From Centrapalus pauciflorus (taxonomy: Eukaryota; Streptophyta; Magnoliopsida; Asterales; Asteraceae), in contig JAANYP010007199.1 of assembly GCA_020465985.1 (NCBI GenBank), forward strand, positions 124,001 through 188,000: 64,000 nucleotides of DNA, written 5' to 3'. The notes under the pieces were generated by a model. It did not search any database. It worked only from the letters and a program-made list of their open reading frames with translations, and was not told the origin of the DNA. Position 1 is the first letter of the stretch; every line of letters begins with the position of its first letter. The position numbers and the translations under genes were made by a program. Below are positions 36,320 through 49,110 of the stretch, piece after piece.

Positions 36320-37669
36320 CTATTGTTGACCTTCGTCATTCAGATTTAATGACGACAAGTCCTGTTCGATTGTACCTGCATTTCCATCCAAAGGAATGTT
36401 AAATGATTCAAACAGTTTGTCATAATCAAAAATCCATTCCAGACCAGTTTGGGGTTCATGTGTATAACTTGTTACATCAATATTATACACAATCTCTACC
36501 GTACCATTTGATTTATTAAAAACCCTTTTATTTGGTGAGTTCGGCACATAACCTAGGAAATAACCTTCGTCAGCCTTTTCACAAAACTTAGGTTGATGTT
36601 TTGTTTTCATTAACGTACATGGTACCCCAAACGGTTCGAAGCCAGTTAAATTTGGTGGCCTTTTATTCAAAACTTTATAACAGGTTTTGTTCAGTGATTT
36701 GAAAGTAAGGACCTGATTTAAAACATGACACGCTATGGTAGGAAGCTTTGAATCCGAGAGCATGGTCCTTGCTGCCTCAATCAAAGTCCTGTTTTTCCGT
36801 TCTGCCATCCCATTTTGTTGTGGCTCATATGGTGCACTAAAATGATGCACTATGCCTTTGGATAGGCAATATACACCAACAACCGTGTTTTTAAATTCCG
36901 TTCCGTTATCACTCCTGATACGTTTTACCCGCGTCCCATAGGAGTTTTCCACTTGGTCTAAGAACCCGATTAGCTTGGCAGCTGTCTCGTCCTTCGTACC
37001 TAAAAAGAAAACCCATGAAAATCATGAGTAATCATCAGTAATAACTAAACAATACCAACTACCACCTATACTCCTTTTGTTAATTGGTCCGAACAAGTAC
37101 ATATGCAACAAATCGAAAGTGGCAGCTATAGAGTTCTGAGTCTTGGACTTGTGTGCCTTCTTGTGTTGTTTTCCTATCTTGCATGGTAGACACTTGTCTT
37201 CAAACTAAAAACTCTTCATTGGAACACCTTGCACCAGTCCATTTTTGGTAATGTAATTTATTTTTCTCAGGTGCAAGTGTGCCATGCGTCTGTGCCATAA
37301 AACTGATTCGGTCTCTGAAGCTTTTGATAGTAGACATATTGGTCCCATCGAAGATTCCGGTTTATTCATGTCTAGCATGTACAGGTCATTGTTCCTTGGG
37401 GCCCTCATCAGTATCCACTCTTCAGGTACTTTGAATCCCGGTTTCAGCACTAACGCCTCAGTATCAGTGAAAAGTATTGAGTTCTTCTTATCACAGATTT
37501 GAGATACACTAATGAGATTATGAACAACGTGGTAAACTTGATCAAGTTTGACAGTCCCATTAGTGACCACTCCAGTACCTGTGATATTTCCTCCTTTATT
37601 ACCAGCGATTGATACAAATCCCCTATTCCGTCCCTTGAAGTCTGCGAGTAGACTTCTTTCCCCAGTCAT
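36320..37669 (-). pseudogene. Inner copia protease end, GAG-pre-integrase and integrase
   Basis: From 37669 downward: the frame continues from the protease motif FVDSGCSRHMTG (about 37690-37660) through VYHVVHNLISVSQICD and the GAG-pre-integrase motif LWHRRMAHLHLRKINYI, stopping at 37205. The integrase core follows in the same frame. The first catalytic Asp in LLHMDLFGP is Tyr (codon 37097-37099), and a stop lies at DDYS-FSWVF near 37030. RIRSDNGTEF and PQQNGMAERKNRT keep the other two acidic residues (36952-36320). Compared with the outer copia, a short in-frame deletion removes FWGEALNTA-like residues after SDSKLPT. Defective. Confidence 0.9.
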
Positions 37670-37837
37670 GTGCCTTGAGCAACCACTGTCGACGAACTAC
37701 TTGTTGTTTAGACCTGTAGTTATCTCCTACACATGAAAGAAAAGAGGTTAGTTATCACGAGGAACCCAAGCCATAACTGACTTGGCAATACCATTCTCGT
37801 CCACATACTTGAACTCTTTCAAATACCCATCTCTCCT

Positions 37838-40543
37838 TTAAGGTAACTTGGGCGTTTGATTTAGATCCTGTTGTGGTGCAGAGTGATTTAAGTTCACTCT
37901 CGGCCTTTGTGTAGGCATTTGCTGTGGAGCTCTTGAATAAATGCAATTATAAGGCATTTCCGAGTGATATCCCTGAGCTCTACCTGGTGTTTGATGTCTT
38001 ACAGTGGTGTGTGACCTTACCGGAGTGTAAGCTCTTCTAGGTGTAGTACTCCTATAATTTTGTTGTGATCCTGACCTAGATTGATTAGGGACTCTATTCG
38101 GTGAATTAGTCGTAATCACTTCGTTTGGTCTTCCTGACACAGGTGTTTGTTTCACAGTACTTTTTGGTGTGGCTTGCACAATTTTCTCGGTATTTTGAGA
38201 ACCACTTGTGCTTGCTACACTTGAAGAAGGTTTATGTTGCTCCGGCTTTCCATTTTTAGGTATAGACTCTACCTTCCTATGTGGACAACTAGAAGCAACA
38301 TGTCCCTTTTCATGACATCTAAAACACGACATTTTATCAATTGACTTCTTAGGCGTGCCATTTGACTTAGGTGTCTCACTAGTGTCATGTTCTTTTGTCT
38401 CAAATACAGCGACTGTTTCCTCTTGCTGATTATTAAAGTCAATTTTGGCTTCTCCTACAAGCTTATCACTAGAAGATGGCACAAATTTAACCTTCTTAAT
38501 CTTGACATTGTTACTAGTCACCTTAGTTTCTTTACCCTTAACAATTTCAGACACAGGTTCATATGCAACCTCTGATTCTACTGGTTTATCAGTTTTATCC
38601 TAAGGCTGAGGCACATAGTTATCATTGAAAGGTGGAGGACTCTCATTATACCCTAAACCTACAGGTTTCTTAGACTGACGCTGGGCATCTAAGATCTTCT
38701 CTAGGTTCAGTGATGAGTTCCTAAGCTTTTCCAGTTTACTATTCACCTCGGCTACCTTAACCTTAGACTCACCTAGCTCTACCTCACTCAGCTTGTCTTT
38801 TAGAACTATGACATCTTGTGCATCTGCCTTAAGCTTATTTCTAAGGTCTTCCTTTATATCTAAGAGGCTAGCATTGTCCGATTTTAAGGATTCATTTTGA
38901 GCAGTTAGATTTTGATGTGATTCTAGCACTAAGTTTAATCTATCATTAGACGTAGCACACAAAGCACATAAATCTTGGAATGTAGAGAAGTTCAGAATTA
39001 CCTTTGCGTGATCAGATTCCACGTTGGCCATCTGTGCGGCGAACTCCAGAATCGTCTGCTCTTCTGACTTTTCTACCAACATAGGACTTGTATCATTTAG
39101 CTCTTTGTCCTTTGTTTCTTCCTCTACTCCGACACTTTCAGTCTCCGTTACTTCAGCCATAAAGGCTCTAGCGTTGGACTCTGGATGTGTACTCCAGTCG
39201 TATGTTCCATCTAGCTGTCTGTCAGATGTGACATTGGTTAACAGACCAGCTATGTTTGCCTGATTACTTGAACTACCCAGCTGATATCTCCCTTGAGACT
39301 GATTCTGGTGCTGGTTCTGGTAGTTCTCAACTTTAGGTCTTTGACATTCTCTAGAGAAATGTCTTAACCCTTGGCAGTTGTAGCACTTAACTTTGGATTT
39401 ATCAAACCCAATTTTATTGTTGCTGACATTGAGATTTCAGCCCGTCCTCTTGATGAACCTTTTAACTTGCTGAGTTACCATGGCCAGTTGCCATTGCGGA
39501 TCCATCTCCTCTAAATCATTAGGATCCACCTGATCATAATCCTCATCCCATAGCGCAGGATCGTTGATTTTTCATTGAACGCAATTGCCATATGCGGCCA
39601 CAAATGAAGCCAAAAGATTAAGATGGTCTTCAGCTGATTTTGCGCTCATCGGCATCTTTGAGTATCCTTGAGATGTAGAAGCAGTCTGAGTTGGCTTTTC
39701 TTCCGGTCTAGAGTACCCTAAGAAAGCCCGGCTCCCTGAGTCATCTACTTCAACCGCAGTCGATGTTTCACCCGTAAAGAATGTTGTAGCCGTCTTTACT
39801 TCACTTGCCACTGAAGGTTTCGATTTCCGAAAATACATATCTGGATCCTGTACTTGGTCATAATCCCTTTCCTTCTTCAGCAATTCAATGTTATAGGCCC
39901 TCAGCGTTCCTATGACTTTTTCTAGAGTTAGAGTATCAAACTTGTCTTCATCATGCTTTATCAGCGGCACATACATCTCCCATTTGGCTGGTAAAGAATC
40001 TAGAATTTTTACAATCTTCTCTGACTCACTATACTCGACATCGTGGTTGTCTAACTCAGTCAACAAATGATAAAACTTGGTAATAGTCTCATCCAGCTTT
40101 TCGTTTTCCAAAGCCTTAAGAATAGCGAACTGCTGCTTGAGCATTTCCATTCTACATTTCCTAACTCTAGGATTTCCTTCACACCTTTTCTCTAAAGCAT
40201 CCCACAACTCTTTTGCTGTTCGTTGATTGCGAAATGTGTGCAGGATCTCCTGAGGTAAAGCCATTCTAATAATCGAGAATGCTCGGTTCTCGGCCTCATA
40301 TAACTTCTTATCATCATCCTTCATCTTTAGATATGACAAGACACGTTGACGGCCTTCAACCTCTGTTGTAGGTGGAACGTATCCCTCGTCAATACAAATC
40401 CACATTCTCATATCATTGAATCTAGCGAAGTCGGCGAACCTATCCTTCCACCAATAGGAATCCTCCAATTTCATCAACTTAGGTGGAGAATTTGCCTTTC
40501 CGACCTCATGGTCCATCTCAATAAACCTTTGTAAACTTGTCAT
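37838..40543 (-). pseudogene. gag: Inner copia gag, large form with two zinc knuckles
   Basis: Start at 40543 (MTSLQRFIEMDHEVG). The first 323 codons form the gag capsid domain (WWKDRFADFARFNDMRMW, LWDALEKRCEGNP, MLKQQFAILKALENEKLDE, LDSLPAKWEMYV). A stop at 39572 is followed by CYNCQGLRHFSREC, the first CCHC knuckle (about 39390). Then come an acidic, coiled-coil-like piece (39160-38600: leucine/asparagine-rich, ESHQNLTAQNESLKSDNASL), another stop, and 38554-37838 with a second knuckle, CFRCHEKGHVASSC, and an Arg/Pro/Ser-rich RNA-binding-like tail. The bipartite layout is as known for SIRE-type gag. Confidence 0.87.
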
Positions 40544-41119
40544 TGTTTAAAAAATTATTTAATTTAAAACTTAATTAATTTAGTTCGAAATTAATTTCAA
40601 TTAACACTTTCGAACTTGAGTAAGTTCGAATTTAATTAATTTTAAACTTTTTTGGAACTAAATTCGAAATTAAGTTTGAAGTTCAACTAAAATCGAAGTA
40701 AGGACAAATTCGAATGAATGACTAAATTCGAATTCTTAAATTCGAATTTAATGAAAATTCGAAACTGAGCAAATTCAAATTAAGTAAACTCGAATCAAAC
40801 CCTAAAGAACTTCGAAAGGAGCGTATTTTTCTGACAAACTCGAATTTTGAGTAAACCCTAATACCCCCTTGATGTTCGAGCGCCGCAAGTTTGAAAAACG
40901 GCTAAAAGTTCAATTTTTTTCAACTTTTCAGATTAAACGAAAGTTTTTATGATTAAAAACTCTGATTTCGACCAAAAATGTTGAACTTATATGAACTTTT
41001 TCCCGATATCGTACTTGAAAAACTCGAAATCTCTCCAAAAACGTGATTTGACCGTCCAAAACGTCAAGAAACCACAGATTGTACTTGTGAACACGAAGAA
41101 CACCACGAACACCCTAATG
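40544..41119 (-). other. Inner copia untranslated leader
   Basis: It lies between the primer site and gag. It contains no gene but about ten TTCGAA words within 40580-40840. The outer copia leader (49115-49570) is equally rich. Confidence 0.75.
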
Positions 41120-41131
41120 GCTCTGATACCA
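41120..41131 (-). promoter_or_regulatory. Primer-binding site (tRNA-iMet) of the inner copia
   Basis: TGGTATCAGAGC on the minus strand, two bases inside the right LTR. Confidence 0.95.
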
Positions 41132-41133
41132 CT

Positions 41134-41668
41134 TGAAAGGTCGCCTTGCTACAGATCCTATCTTGACGCGACACCATCCAATGAGTGCGGAATCCTCGTT
41201 AGCGGCATAACGGATAGACCACGCACACGAAACATGGAGACACACACAGTGATAGACGAACAACGGATCGTCCCAACACGTGATTCTCTCCACACGAAAC
41301 TCTCTGATTGCTAGCAAGTTCGAGATCGCCCTTTTGCTTAAACTCTGAAATTCTGCAAAAAGTCCGATAATTAATCGAATTAACTCTTAATTATACTACC
41401 CGGTTCGACTTTGTCTAGGACAAGTTCAAACTTGTCCTCTAAACAAATTCGAACCTTGTCTTCAAACTTATGTTTGAACTTATTTATGAACTAATGTTTG
41501 AACTTATTGTAATACATTACACCTAGTTCAAACATACATACAATTAATATCAAACATATATAATCAAACATATATCAAACACTTGTTAATATTCGATATC
41601 AAGTAAATTGACTTACACAAAATGCTATCTATACTTAGACTGCTATCGTCACACAGGATGTACTAACA
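41134..41668 (-). repeat. Inner copia right LTR (5' LTR), 535 bp
   Basis: TGAAAGGTCGCC...GTACTAACA, the partner of 28732-29311. It has about four units of the TTTGAACTTATG 12-mer array against about six in the left copy. Confidence 0.93.
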
Positions 41669-42709
41669 CTCTGTTCTTTCTGTGCCTTCAGTTTCTCGTG
41701 AACAAGCTGTTCTGCTATGTTCTCTTGTGCTGCGACTCCTTGATCAAAAATCTCTTGCAGCGTCTGTTCCCTCTGATCAAGCTGTGGTGCCGATGTTGAT
41801 GGCCCACCTGCCTCTGCAGTAGATCGGGAACAGGAAATAGTTCTAGCAACCGGATTTCGGCGAATCGGTGCTTGTTGTGGTTAAGGTTGTTGCGGATGTG
41901 GTTGTTGTTGCGGTGCATCACCTATCCAGTCATCCCCTTCGGGAGCAACAAAATCTGGATCTATAACTGCACCAAAGAGAGGAGCTATTCGCGCATTGTG
42001 GGAATGGCAGTCGGCAAAAATTCTCTTATCGATGATGGCTACGTCAGTTTGCTCTGGCAGCGTCGGTAGGTCTGGCAGGAAATGGTGGATAATCATCATG
42101 ATGAAGCGGGGATAGATGAGAAATCTTTCTGGGTGGGAGCAGTAATCTGATGGACAAACTCCCCGAAGAACATTTCTGAGAAGCTGAACGCTTTGTTGTA
42201 GACAAGTGAGATCATTGCTGATTGCAACTTGGACACCATTGTGTCGAAACCCGCTTGTTGGGTGAAAAACATACCATGATCACATGGACCAAATACCGCC
42301 ACTGGCCAATGAGGCCGCTCTTCACATATGAAGCCTGGGTTATGTCCTGAGCATAACCCGTTCTAAGAAAGGCCGCTTGCCTTATTGGAGCCGGAAAGTC
42401 AATTGGGCCGGCTTCTTGTTCTACTGTCCCCAGTTGCCAGATTGCACGCAGATGCTCAGCAGAGAATGTGATCGGATGGCCACCTACTCTTGTATGGAGA
42501 ACTATAGGTGTCACAGAGCAGTCAACTTGCAAATGCTGCTAGAATTGCCTAACATATGTAAGAAGAATAGGCTGATTGTGCCTTAACACATAAGCCACCC
42601 TGGAATGGGATAAAAACTCTATCATCTGCCGATATGGCTGAGCCTCCGGAAGCTAGAGATCAACAACCATTACCATATTATGCTTATTGAAAAATGTGCG
42701 GTCTCCCAT
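41669..42709 (-). pseudogene. Outer copia aORF, N-terminal part
   Basis: Start at ATG 42709 (MGDRTFFNKHN). It parallels the inner aORF: a decayed first segment with LTYVRQF-like text, then 42532-42212 with VLHTRVGGHPITFSAEHLR, VEQEAGPIDFPAPIRQAAFL and SGLIGQWRYLVHVIMVCFSP. A frameshift follows, then 42302-42096 (VYNKAFSFSEMFFGEFVHQI), 42099-41881 (MMIIHHFLPDLPTLPEQ, IDKRIFADCHSHN, FVAPEGDDWIGDAPQQQ) and a helical C-terminal stretch with QEIFDQGVAAQENIAEQL. It is cut at 41669 by the inner copia and continues at 28731. Confidence 0.78.
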
Positions 42710-42711
42710 AT

Positions 42712-42713
42712 CT
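42712..42713 (-). promoter_or_regulatory. Candidate 3' splice acceptor, outer copia aORF
   Basis: GGGTGCAG-AT-ATGGGAG on the minus strand after an AT-rich stretch, matching the arrangement at 32336. The AG and the 2-base spacing to ATG are conserved although the surrounding spacer has diverged. Confidence 0.4.
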
Positions 42714-44575
42714 GCACCCAAATTCATAAAAAGTTAGAAATTAATTTAAAAACAAATTTGTGCTATTCAAACTTGTATAACTTCGAACTTGATTAAGTTC
42801 GAAGTTTAACACATTCGAACTTACATAAATTCAAGACTATTAAACATTCGAACTTAATTAATTTCGTGTAACCCATTCGAACATGTCTGACTTCGAACTT
42901 ATAGATATTTTAACAAGTTCGAAGTTCTAACAAGTTCGAACCTGAAGAACAAGTTCGAAGTCGGTCACATTTAACTTTAAAACCATGATTTTAACCCAAT
43001 TTGACTTGATTAACAGTAGAATCTAGTCCTAGTGGGTTCTAATCAAGATTATATGTCATTAATTTTTAAGTTTTTGCTCTTAAAACTTGTGATTTAAGTC
43101 ACCTAGTTTTAAATGACACAAAACTAAAAAAAATCGATTTTAGCCACAAAAATGTCCTAATCTAACACTTACTTAGTATTATATTGTTCACAACACTCAA
43201 GTATGTGTGTATGTTCGAGGACCAGTAGAAAAATTCAAGAAACAGTGGGAAATATGAAAGTCGACAAGTTCGAAATCTAAGTTCGAGATCGCCCTGACAA
43301 ATTCGAGAGTATAAGTTCGAAGGAAAATGCATTGAATGAGGCACTCTTGACCTATTTATATCCAACCACCTTCGAACATGATTGAAAATTTTGATAATTC
43401 TTGAATAGTATCCAAGCAACAGATTTTCACGCAATTTTGTTTTCTCCAACTAAAAATGCATCCTAGTAACTTTGACCTTTTCCTCTTTATTAAAAGTTAA
43501 AATAAAATAAATAAGATAAGATAAACTAAAAATAAAATAAAATTGAATTACGTTAACTCAAAAATACTTTAAAGATAAACTTATACTAACAAAATATTTT
43601 TGTGAGATAGTCAGAGAATGTTCAATCAGATAGCGGTGTCAAACGTACTTTTAGTATTTCACTTTCACACTTAGGAATTGTTTTATTACTTTGATTGTTT
43701 GTCGTGATATACATTCCTAGTCGATTGTCGGTATGTTTTCCCTTTAAACATTCAACACTTTGGAAATTCCTTTGGCCTTTTTATTTATCAAGAAACTACC
43801 TTACGTGTCACATACTTAGATATACTTCTATGATCAAGGCAGACACACAATGATTTTAACTTTTTGCTATTGCAAATTCTCTTTAAAAGGCAAACGTCGG
43901 ACACAGTTCTATACTTACATACAACAGAGTGTCTTAGTTTGTCTTAGAGTTCCTCTTATGTTAGAAAGATAGCGGTGACAGGTCTGTACTCACGTACAAC
44001 AAAGCAACTTATCTTGCTAGCTTAAGTAAAAACAGCGGTGACAGGTCTGTACTCACGTACAACAAAGCGACTTGTTTTGACTTCCTTTTCTTTTCAAAAC
44101 TTTCTCTCTCTTTGTTTAGGATGTATTTGACGTTGCTATACATCCCCCAGATAAATTTGCATACCTCATTTATAATCATTGTCTGTATGTCTCTAACATA
44201 GAAATTAAGACCTTTGGTCATACATCTAAGTTAGTTACACATATGACATTTTCTTGAGTATTTTATTAGCTGTTAGGATTTCCTTCATGCATTATGCCTA
44301 CCAACACATCAGACAAGAATGTGTATATCACTCAGAATTTATGGTGCATTATGTGTGAAAGCTCAACACGTAGAGTTTGTTTAGATGGTGCTAATTTTCG
44401 TCACTTTGAACCTATGATTATAAGACTTAACTCATTTTTTGATATTCTTTTTTTTTTTTTTGTGATTTTCATGATTTTCTCCCTTTTTTTTTGTTTTTTT
44501 ACTTTGAAGAAAAATAAGCTGATAAACTAAACTAATAACTTACTATAAAAAGAAAGAAAAAAAATTACTAAGGTC
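42714..44575 (-). other. Non-coding spacer between pol and aORF, outer copia
   Basis: No gene. It contains TTCGAA-rich sequence (42760-43380), ~62-bp repeats with GGTCTGTACTCACGTACAAC cores (about 43885-44080), and a T-rich stretch near 44445-44500. Confidence 0.7.
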
Positions 44576-45469
44576 AAGTTACTCTGGTTTACGCATTCCA
44601 TTTAGTTGAACTAACAACTCAAAGCGTGACTTATCAAATGTTTTTATGAATAAGTCTGCATTGTCGTCTTCCGTTGCAACTTTTACCAGTTTTACCAAGT
44701 TCTTTTCAGCACAATCACGTATGAAATGATGTCATATGTCTATGTGCTTTGTTTTACTATGTTTAACTGGATTATTTATTATAGCAATTGTGATTGATTA
44801 TCTATCGTAATGGGAGTATGAGTATAAGTCAAACCGTAATCCCGCAATTGTTGTTGGATCCACAAAACCTGTGAATAGCAACTACCAACAGCTACATACT
44901 CGGCCTCGCACGTTGATACGACTACCGAAGTTTGTTTCTTGCATTGCCAGGATACGAGTCTCCCTCCAAGGAACTGACAACCTCCAGTTATTGATTTCCG
45001 ATTCAAGCTACATCCACCATAGTCAGAGTCTGTGTACGCCTCCAATTCCAGATCTCCATCAGCATGATACCAAAGTCCCATCTTCGTTTTCGACTTTAGA
45101 TATCTCAGAATTCGCTTCACGGCTTTCGTATGCATCTCCTTTGGATTTGCTTGAAACCTAGCATAAATACAGACAGCATACATAATGTCAGGTCTAGAAG
45201 CAGTTAAATACATAAGTGACCCGATCATGGCCCGATATAAAGTCGGATCCACATTAGTATCACTATCTGTACCCGGTCCGAGATTGTGATTCAGTTGAAT
45301 CGGAGTACTAAAGTGTGCGGTCAGCTTTGTTCCTTCCATCCCTAAGCGCTCCAAAATCTCGTAGACATACTTCGTCTGATGAAGATAAACATTCCTTCCT
45401 TCCTTTGTTAAACTTGTAAACCGAGAAAGAAGTTTAGCTCTCCCATAGAACTCATCTCAAACTTTTACT
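44576..45469 (-). pseudogene. Outer copia RT C-terminal part and RNase H
   Basis: Minus strand. 45354-44779 reads GTKLTAHFSTPIQLNHN, GSLMYLTASRPDIMYAV and RNase H (AYTDSDYGGCSLNRKS, STCEAEYVAVG). The end, in a shifted frame after a one-base loss near 44790, resembles HIDI-HHFIRDCAEKNLVKLVK-type sequence and stops near 44585. A frameshift at about 45360-45470 separates it from the upstream RT. Confidence 0.88.
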
Positions 45470-47056
45470 TCATGACCTTTTCAAAATCTTTGCACATCTT
45501 CTCGTTTGAAGACCCGAAGATGATGTCGTCCACGTACACTTGTACAAAGATAAAATCTTCACCTTTCCCTTAACAAATAGCGTACTATCAATTCTCCCTC
45601 TCTCAAACCCGTTGTCTAAAAGATGAGATGACAGTGTCTCATACCACGCCCTGGGTGCCTGATGTAATCCATACAGAGCCTTATCAAGACGATATACTCT
45701 GTCGGGATACTTTGGATCAGTAAACCCTGGCGGTTGTTCGACATACACCAATTCCTTCACCTTGCCGTACAAGAACGCACTCTTGCCGTCGAGTTGATAT
45801 ACCTTAAACCCTTTGAAGGACGCGAAAGCCAGAAACAAACGAATTGCCTCAAGCCTCGCCACTGGTGCAAACACTTCGTTATAATCAATTCCCTCTTCCT
45901 GGTTGAACCCTTTTACTACGAGTCTTGCCTTGTTGCGAGTAACTATACCCCGATCATCCCTTTTGAACTTAAAGACCCATTTGGTCCCTATTGAAACTTC
46001 TCCTCGAGGTAACGGCACTAACTCCCATACATCAAGCTTTCTGAACTGTGACAGTTCCTCTTGCATGGCTTCAACCCAAGAATTGTCTTTCAGTGCCATT
46101 TGCACATTCTTCGGCTCTACTTGTGAGATAAAACACGAGTATAAACACGTGTGAAACGCCTCGGAGTCATTGATCATCGATAACAGCACCATGTTATTAT
46201 TCACACTACTCCTTGTTCTCACACCGGTATTTGGATTCCCTATGATACTCTCAATTGGATGATCCTTGTTTATCCTCGATGTCTCAATCTCATCGACCTG
46301 AAGGTTATCTCCTAATTTTGATCCTATTTCACCTAATGGGGGTATGACTTCAGACGGTATATTCTCTTCCTCATGATCACCGTCCTTGGAGTTAGAATTA
46401 TTCGTCTGATTCTCATTCGTAGGTAATTCAAGTTCATTCTCTGTTGGAGACCCATCTTCTGTCGTTGTAGGCTCAGATGTTGATGGAATGCTTGATTTTG
46501 GAAAACCTTGGTACTCGTCATTAAGGTTTAATGATGAGAAGTCATTTTCCACTGTACCTGCATTTCCACTAAACGGTATGTTAAATGATTCAAGCAAAGA
46601 GTCATAATCAAATAACCATTCAGGACCAATTTGGGGTTCATGTGAATAACTTGTTACATCTAAGTTAAACACAATCTCAACCGTACCATTTGTTTTCTTA
46701 AAAACCCTTTTGTTTGGTGAGTTAGGAAAATAACCTAGGAAGTATCCTTCGTCAGCCTTTTCACCAAACTTAGGTTCATGTTTTGTTTTCAGTAAAGTAC
46801 ACGGTACCCCAAACGGTTCAAAGTCAGTTAAATTTGGTGGTCTTTTATTCGGAACTTCATAACAGGTTTTGTTCAGTGATTTGACAGTACGGACCCGCTT
46901 TAAAACATGACGCGCGGTATTCAGTGCCTCCCCCCAAAACATAGTAGGAATCTTTGAATCCGAGAGCATGGTCCTTGCTGCCTCAATCAGAGTCCTGTTC
47001 TTACGTTCTGCCACCACATTTTGTTGTGGCTCATGAGGTGCACTAAATTGATGCAC
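45470..47056 (-). pseudogene. Outer copia integrase C-terminal part and RT (528-codon open frame)
   Basis: The longest open frame of the window. It starts inside the integrase core (SAPHEPQQNVVAERKNRT with the catalytic Glu) and passes the integrase C-terminal region (FEPFGVPCTLLKTKH, GYFLGYFPNSPNKRVF). An acidic linker (residues ~185-300) leads into RT (WVEAMQEELSQFRKLDVWEL, GTKWVFKFKRDDRG, DYNEVFAPVARLEAIRLFL, YGLHQAPRAWY). VYQLDGKSAF has Gly where relatives have Val. A frameshift near 45565 puts the RT active-site YVDD (about 45530-45541, both Asp present) in another frame. Confidence 0.92.
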
Positions 47057-47944
47057 TATGCCTTTGGTTAGGCAATATACACCAATTACTGTATTTTTAA
47101 ATTCAGTTCCGTTATCACTCCTGATATGTTTTACCCTTGTCCGGTATGAGTTCTCGACTTGGTCTAAGAACCCGATCAGCTTTCCAGTTGTTTTGTCCTT
47201 TGTACCTAAAAAGAAAACCCAAGAGAAACGTGAGTAATCATCACTAATAAATAAACAATACTAACTACCACCTATGCTCTTTTTGTTGATTCGACCGAAG
47301 AGATCCAAATGCAGCAAATCGAAGGTGGAAGCTATCGAGTTCTAAGTCTTTGACTTGTGTGACTTCTTATGTTGTTTTCCTTTCTTTCACGGGACACAGT
47401 TGTCATCAAACTGAAAACTCTTTAGTGGAACACCTTGCACCAGACCATGTTTAGTAATGTAATTCATTTTCCTTAGGTGCAAGTGTGCCATGCGTCTGTG
47501 CCATAGAATAGATTCAGATTCTGAAGCTTTGGATAGTAGACAAATTTTTCCCATCGAAGAGTCTGATACATTCATATCCATTATGTACATATAATTCTTC
47601 CTTTGAGCTCTCATCATGATCCATTTTTCAGGTATTTTGAATCCCGGCTTCAGCACTAACGCTTCAGTTTCAGTAAAATTAAATGAATGCTTCTTATCAC
47701 AGATCTGAGATACATTGAGATTGTGATCAAGTTTATCAACATGGTAAACTTTATCAAGTGTGATTGTCCCATTAATGACTACTCCAATTCCAGTGATATG
47801 ACCTCCCTTGTTCCCAGCGAATGATACGAATCCCTTGTTCCCTCCCTTGAAGTCTTTGAGTAGACTCCTTTCTCTAGTCATGTGACGAGAGCAACCACTG
47901 TCGACGAACCACTTGTTGTTAAGACCTGTAATTAGCTCCTGCAC
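47057..47944 (-). pseudogene. Outer copia protease, GAG-pre-integrase and integrase N-terminal part
   Basis: The 47944-47387 frame contains the protease motif WFVDSGCSRHMTRERS, VYHVDKLDHNLNVSQICD, and the GAG-pre-integrase motif LWHRRMAHLHLRKMNYI. Beyond the stop at 47387, decayed integrase sequence keeps the first catalytic Asp (LLHLDLFGR, about 47280-47310) and the SDNGTEF block near 47100. The phase changes more than once. Confidence 0.87.
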
Positions 47945-49110
47945 ATGAAAGAAAACAAGTTAGTTATCACGGGGAACCCAAACCATGACTGACTTGGTAA
48001 TACCATTTTCATCCACATACGTGAACTCCTTTAAATACCCATCTCTCCTTTCAGGTGACTTGGGTTTTTGATTGAGAACCTGTTGTGGTGCTGAGTGATT
48101 AAGATTCACTCTTGGCCTTTGGGCTGTCATTTGTGGTTGAGCCCTAGAATAGTTTCTATTATAATGCTTTTCATTTTGATATCCCTGGGCTCTACCTGGT
48201 GTTTGATGTCTTTGAGGAGTATGAGACCTAACTGGAGTGTAAGTCTCCTAGGTCTTGTACTCCTATATCCTTGTTGTGGTCCTGGCCTAGACTGACCAGA
48301 GAATTTGTCCTAATCACTTCTTGCTGTCTGCCCGACACTGGTATTTTTTGAATAGGTATCCTAGGTGTTGCACTCACATTCTTCTCTATATTTTGAGAAC
48401 TACTAATGCTAGCAGTACTGGTCTTTGTTGTTCTTGCTTTCCTACAGTAGACTCTGGTTTAGAGGGTGTAGACTCCACTTTCTTATAAAGACAGCTAGAT
48501 GCAACATGTCATTTCTCATGACATCTAAAGCATGACATCTTATCAATCGAATTCTTATATGTGCCCTTCGATTTAGGTGTTTCACTAGTGTCATTTTCTT
48601 TCGTTTCAACTACAGTGATAACGTCCTTTTGCTTATTATTACTTTAAGGTTTAGCTTCTCCTAGTATAGTGTCACTAGTAGACTACACAAACTTGACTTT
48701 CTTAATCTTAGAGGTCATATTAGATACCTTAGTCGACTTATCATTATCAGATTCAGTTCCAGTTGCTACCTCTGATTCGAACGGTTCAGTGGTTTTATCC
48801 TGAGGTTGAGGCACGTAGTTTTTGTTGAACGATGGAGGACTATCTTGATAACCTAGGCCTACTGCTTCTTAGACTGCCGTTGAGCTTCTAATATGTTTCC
48901 TAGATTTAGAGACGAGTTCCTAAACTTTTCAAGCTTACTGTTTGCCTCAGCAACTTTAACTCTAGGCTCGGCTAGCTCTACATCTTTAAGAGTGAGTTCT
49001 TTGGTTAAAGCTTCAACATGCTCGTACATGAGTTCTATCCTGACACATTGTTCACTTAATTTGTCTTTTAGAAGTATGACATCCTGAGCATCTGCTTTCA
49101 GCTTATTCCT
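47945..49110 (-). pseudogene. gag: Outer copia gag remnant (C-terminal half only)
   Basis: Decayed sequence homologous to inner gag 38840-37760: a coiled-coil-like region (48840-49110), a second zinc knuckle spoiled by a stop (MSCFRCHEK-stop-HVA near 48520-48545), and a basic tail (48060-48300). At about 49110 it joins directly to leader sequence, so the capsid domain and first knuckle (about 1.7 kb in the inner copy) are deleted. Confidence 0.8.

Larger units (their letters stand above)
28732..41668 (-). mobile_element. Inner copia element (layer 3), 12.9 kb
   Basis: LTRs 28732-29311 and 41134-41668 and TSD CTCTG at 28727-28731 and 41669-41673 define a complete insertion in the aORF of the outer copia. 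Minus-strand order: 5' LTR, iMet primer site (41120-41131), leader, gag, protease, integrase, RT, RNase H, 2.1-kb spacer, aORF, purine tract, 3' LTR. It is related to the outer copia throughout, so a copia jumped into a relative. It is defective in integrase and RT active sites. Confidence 0.95.
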
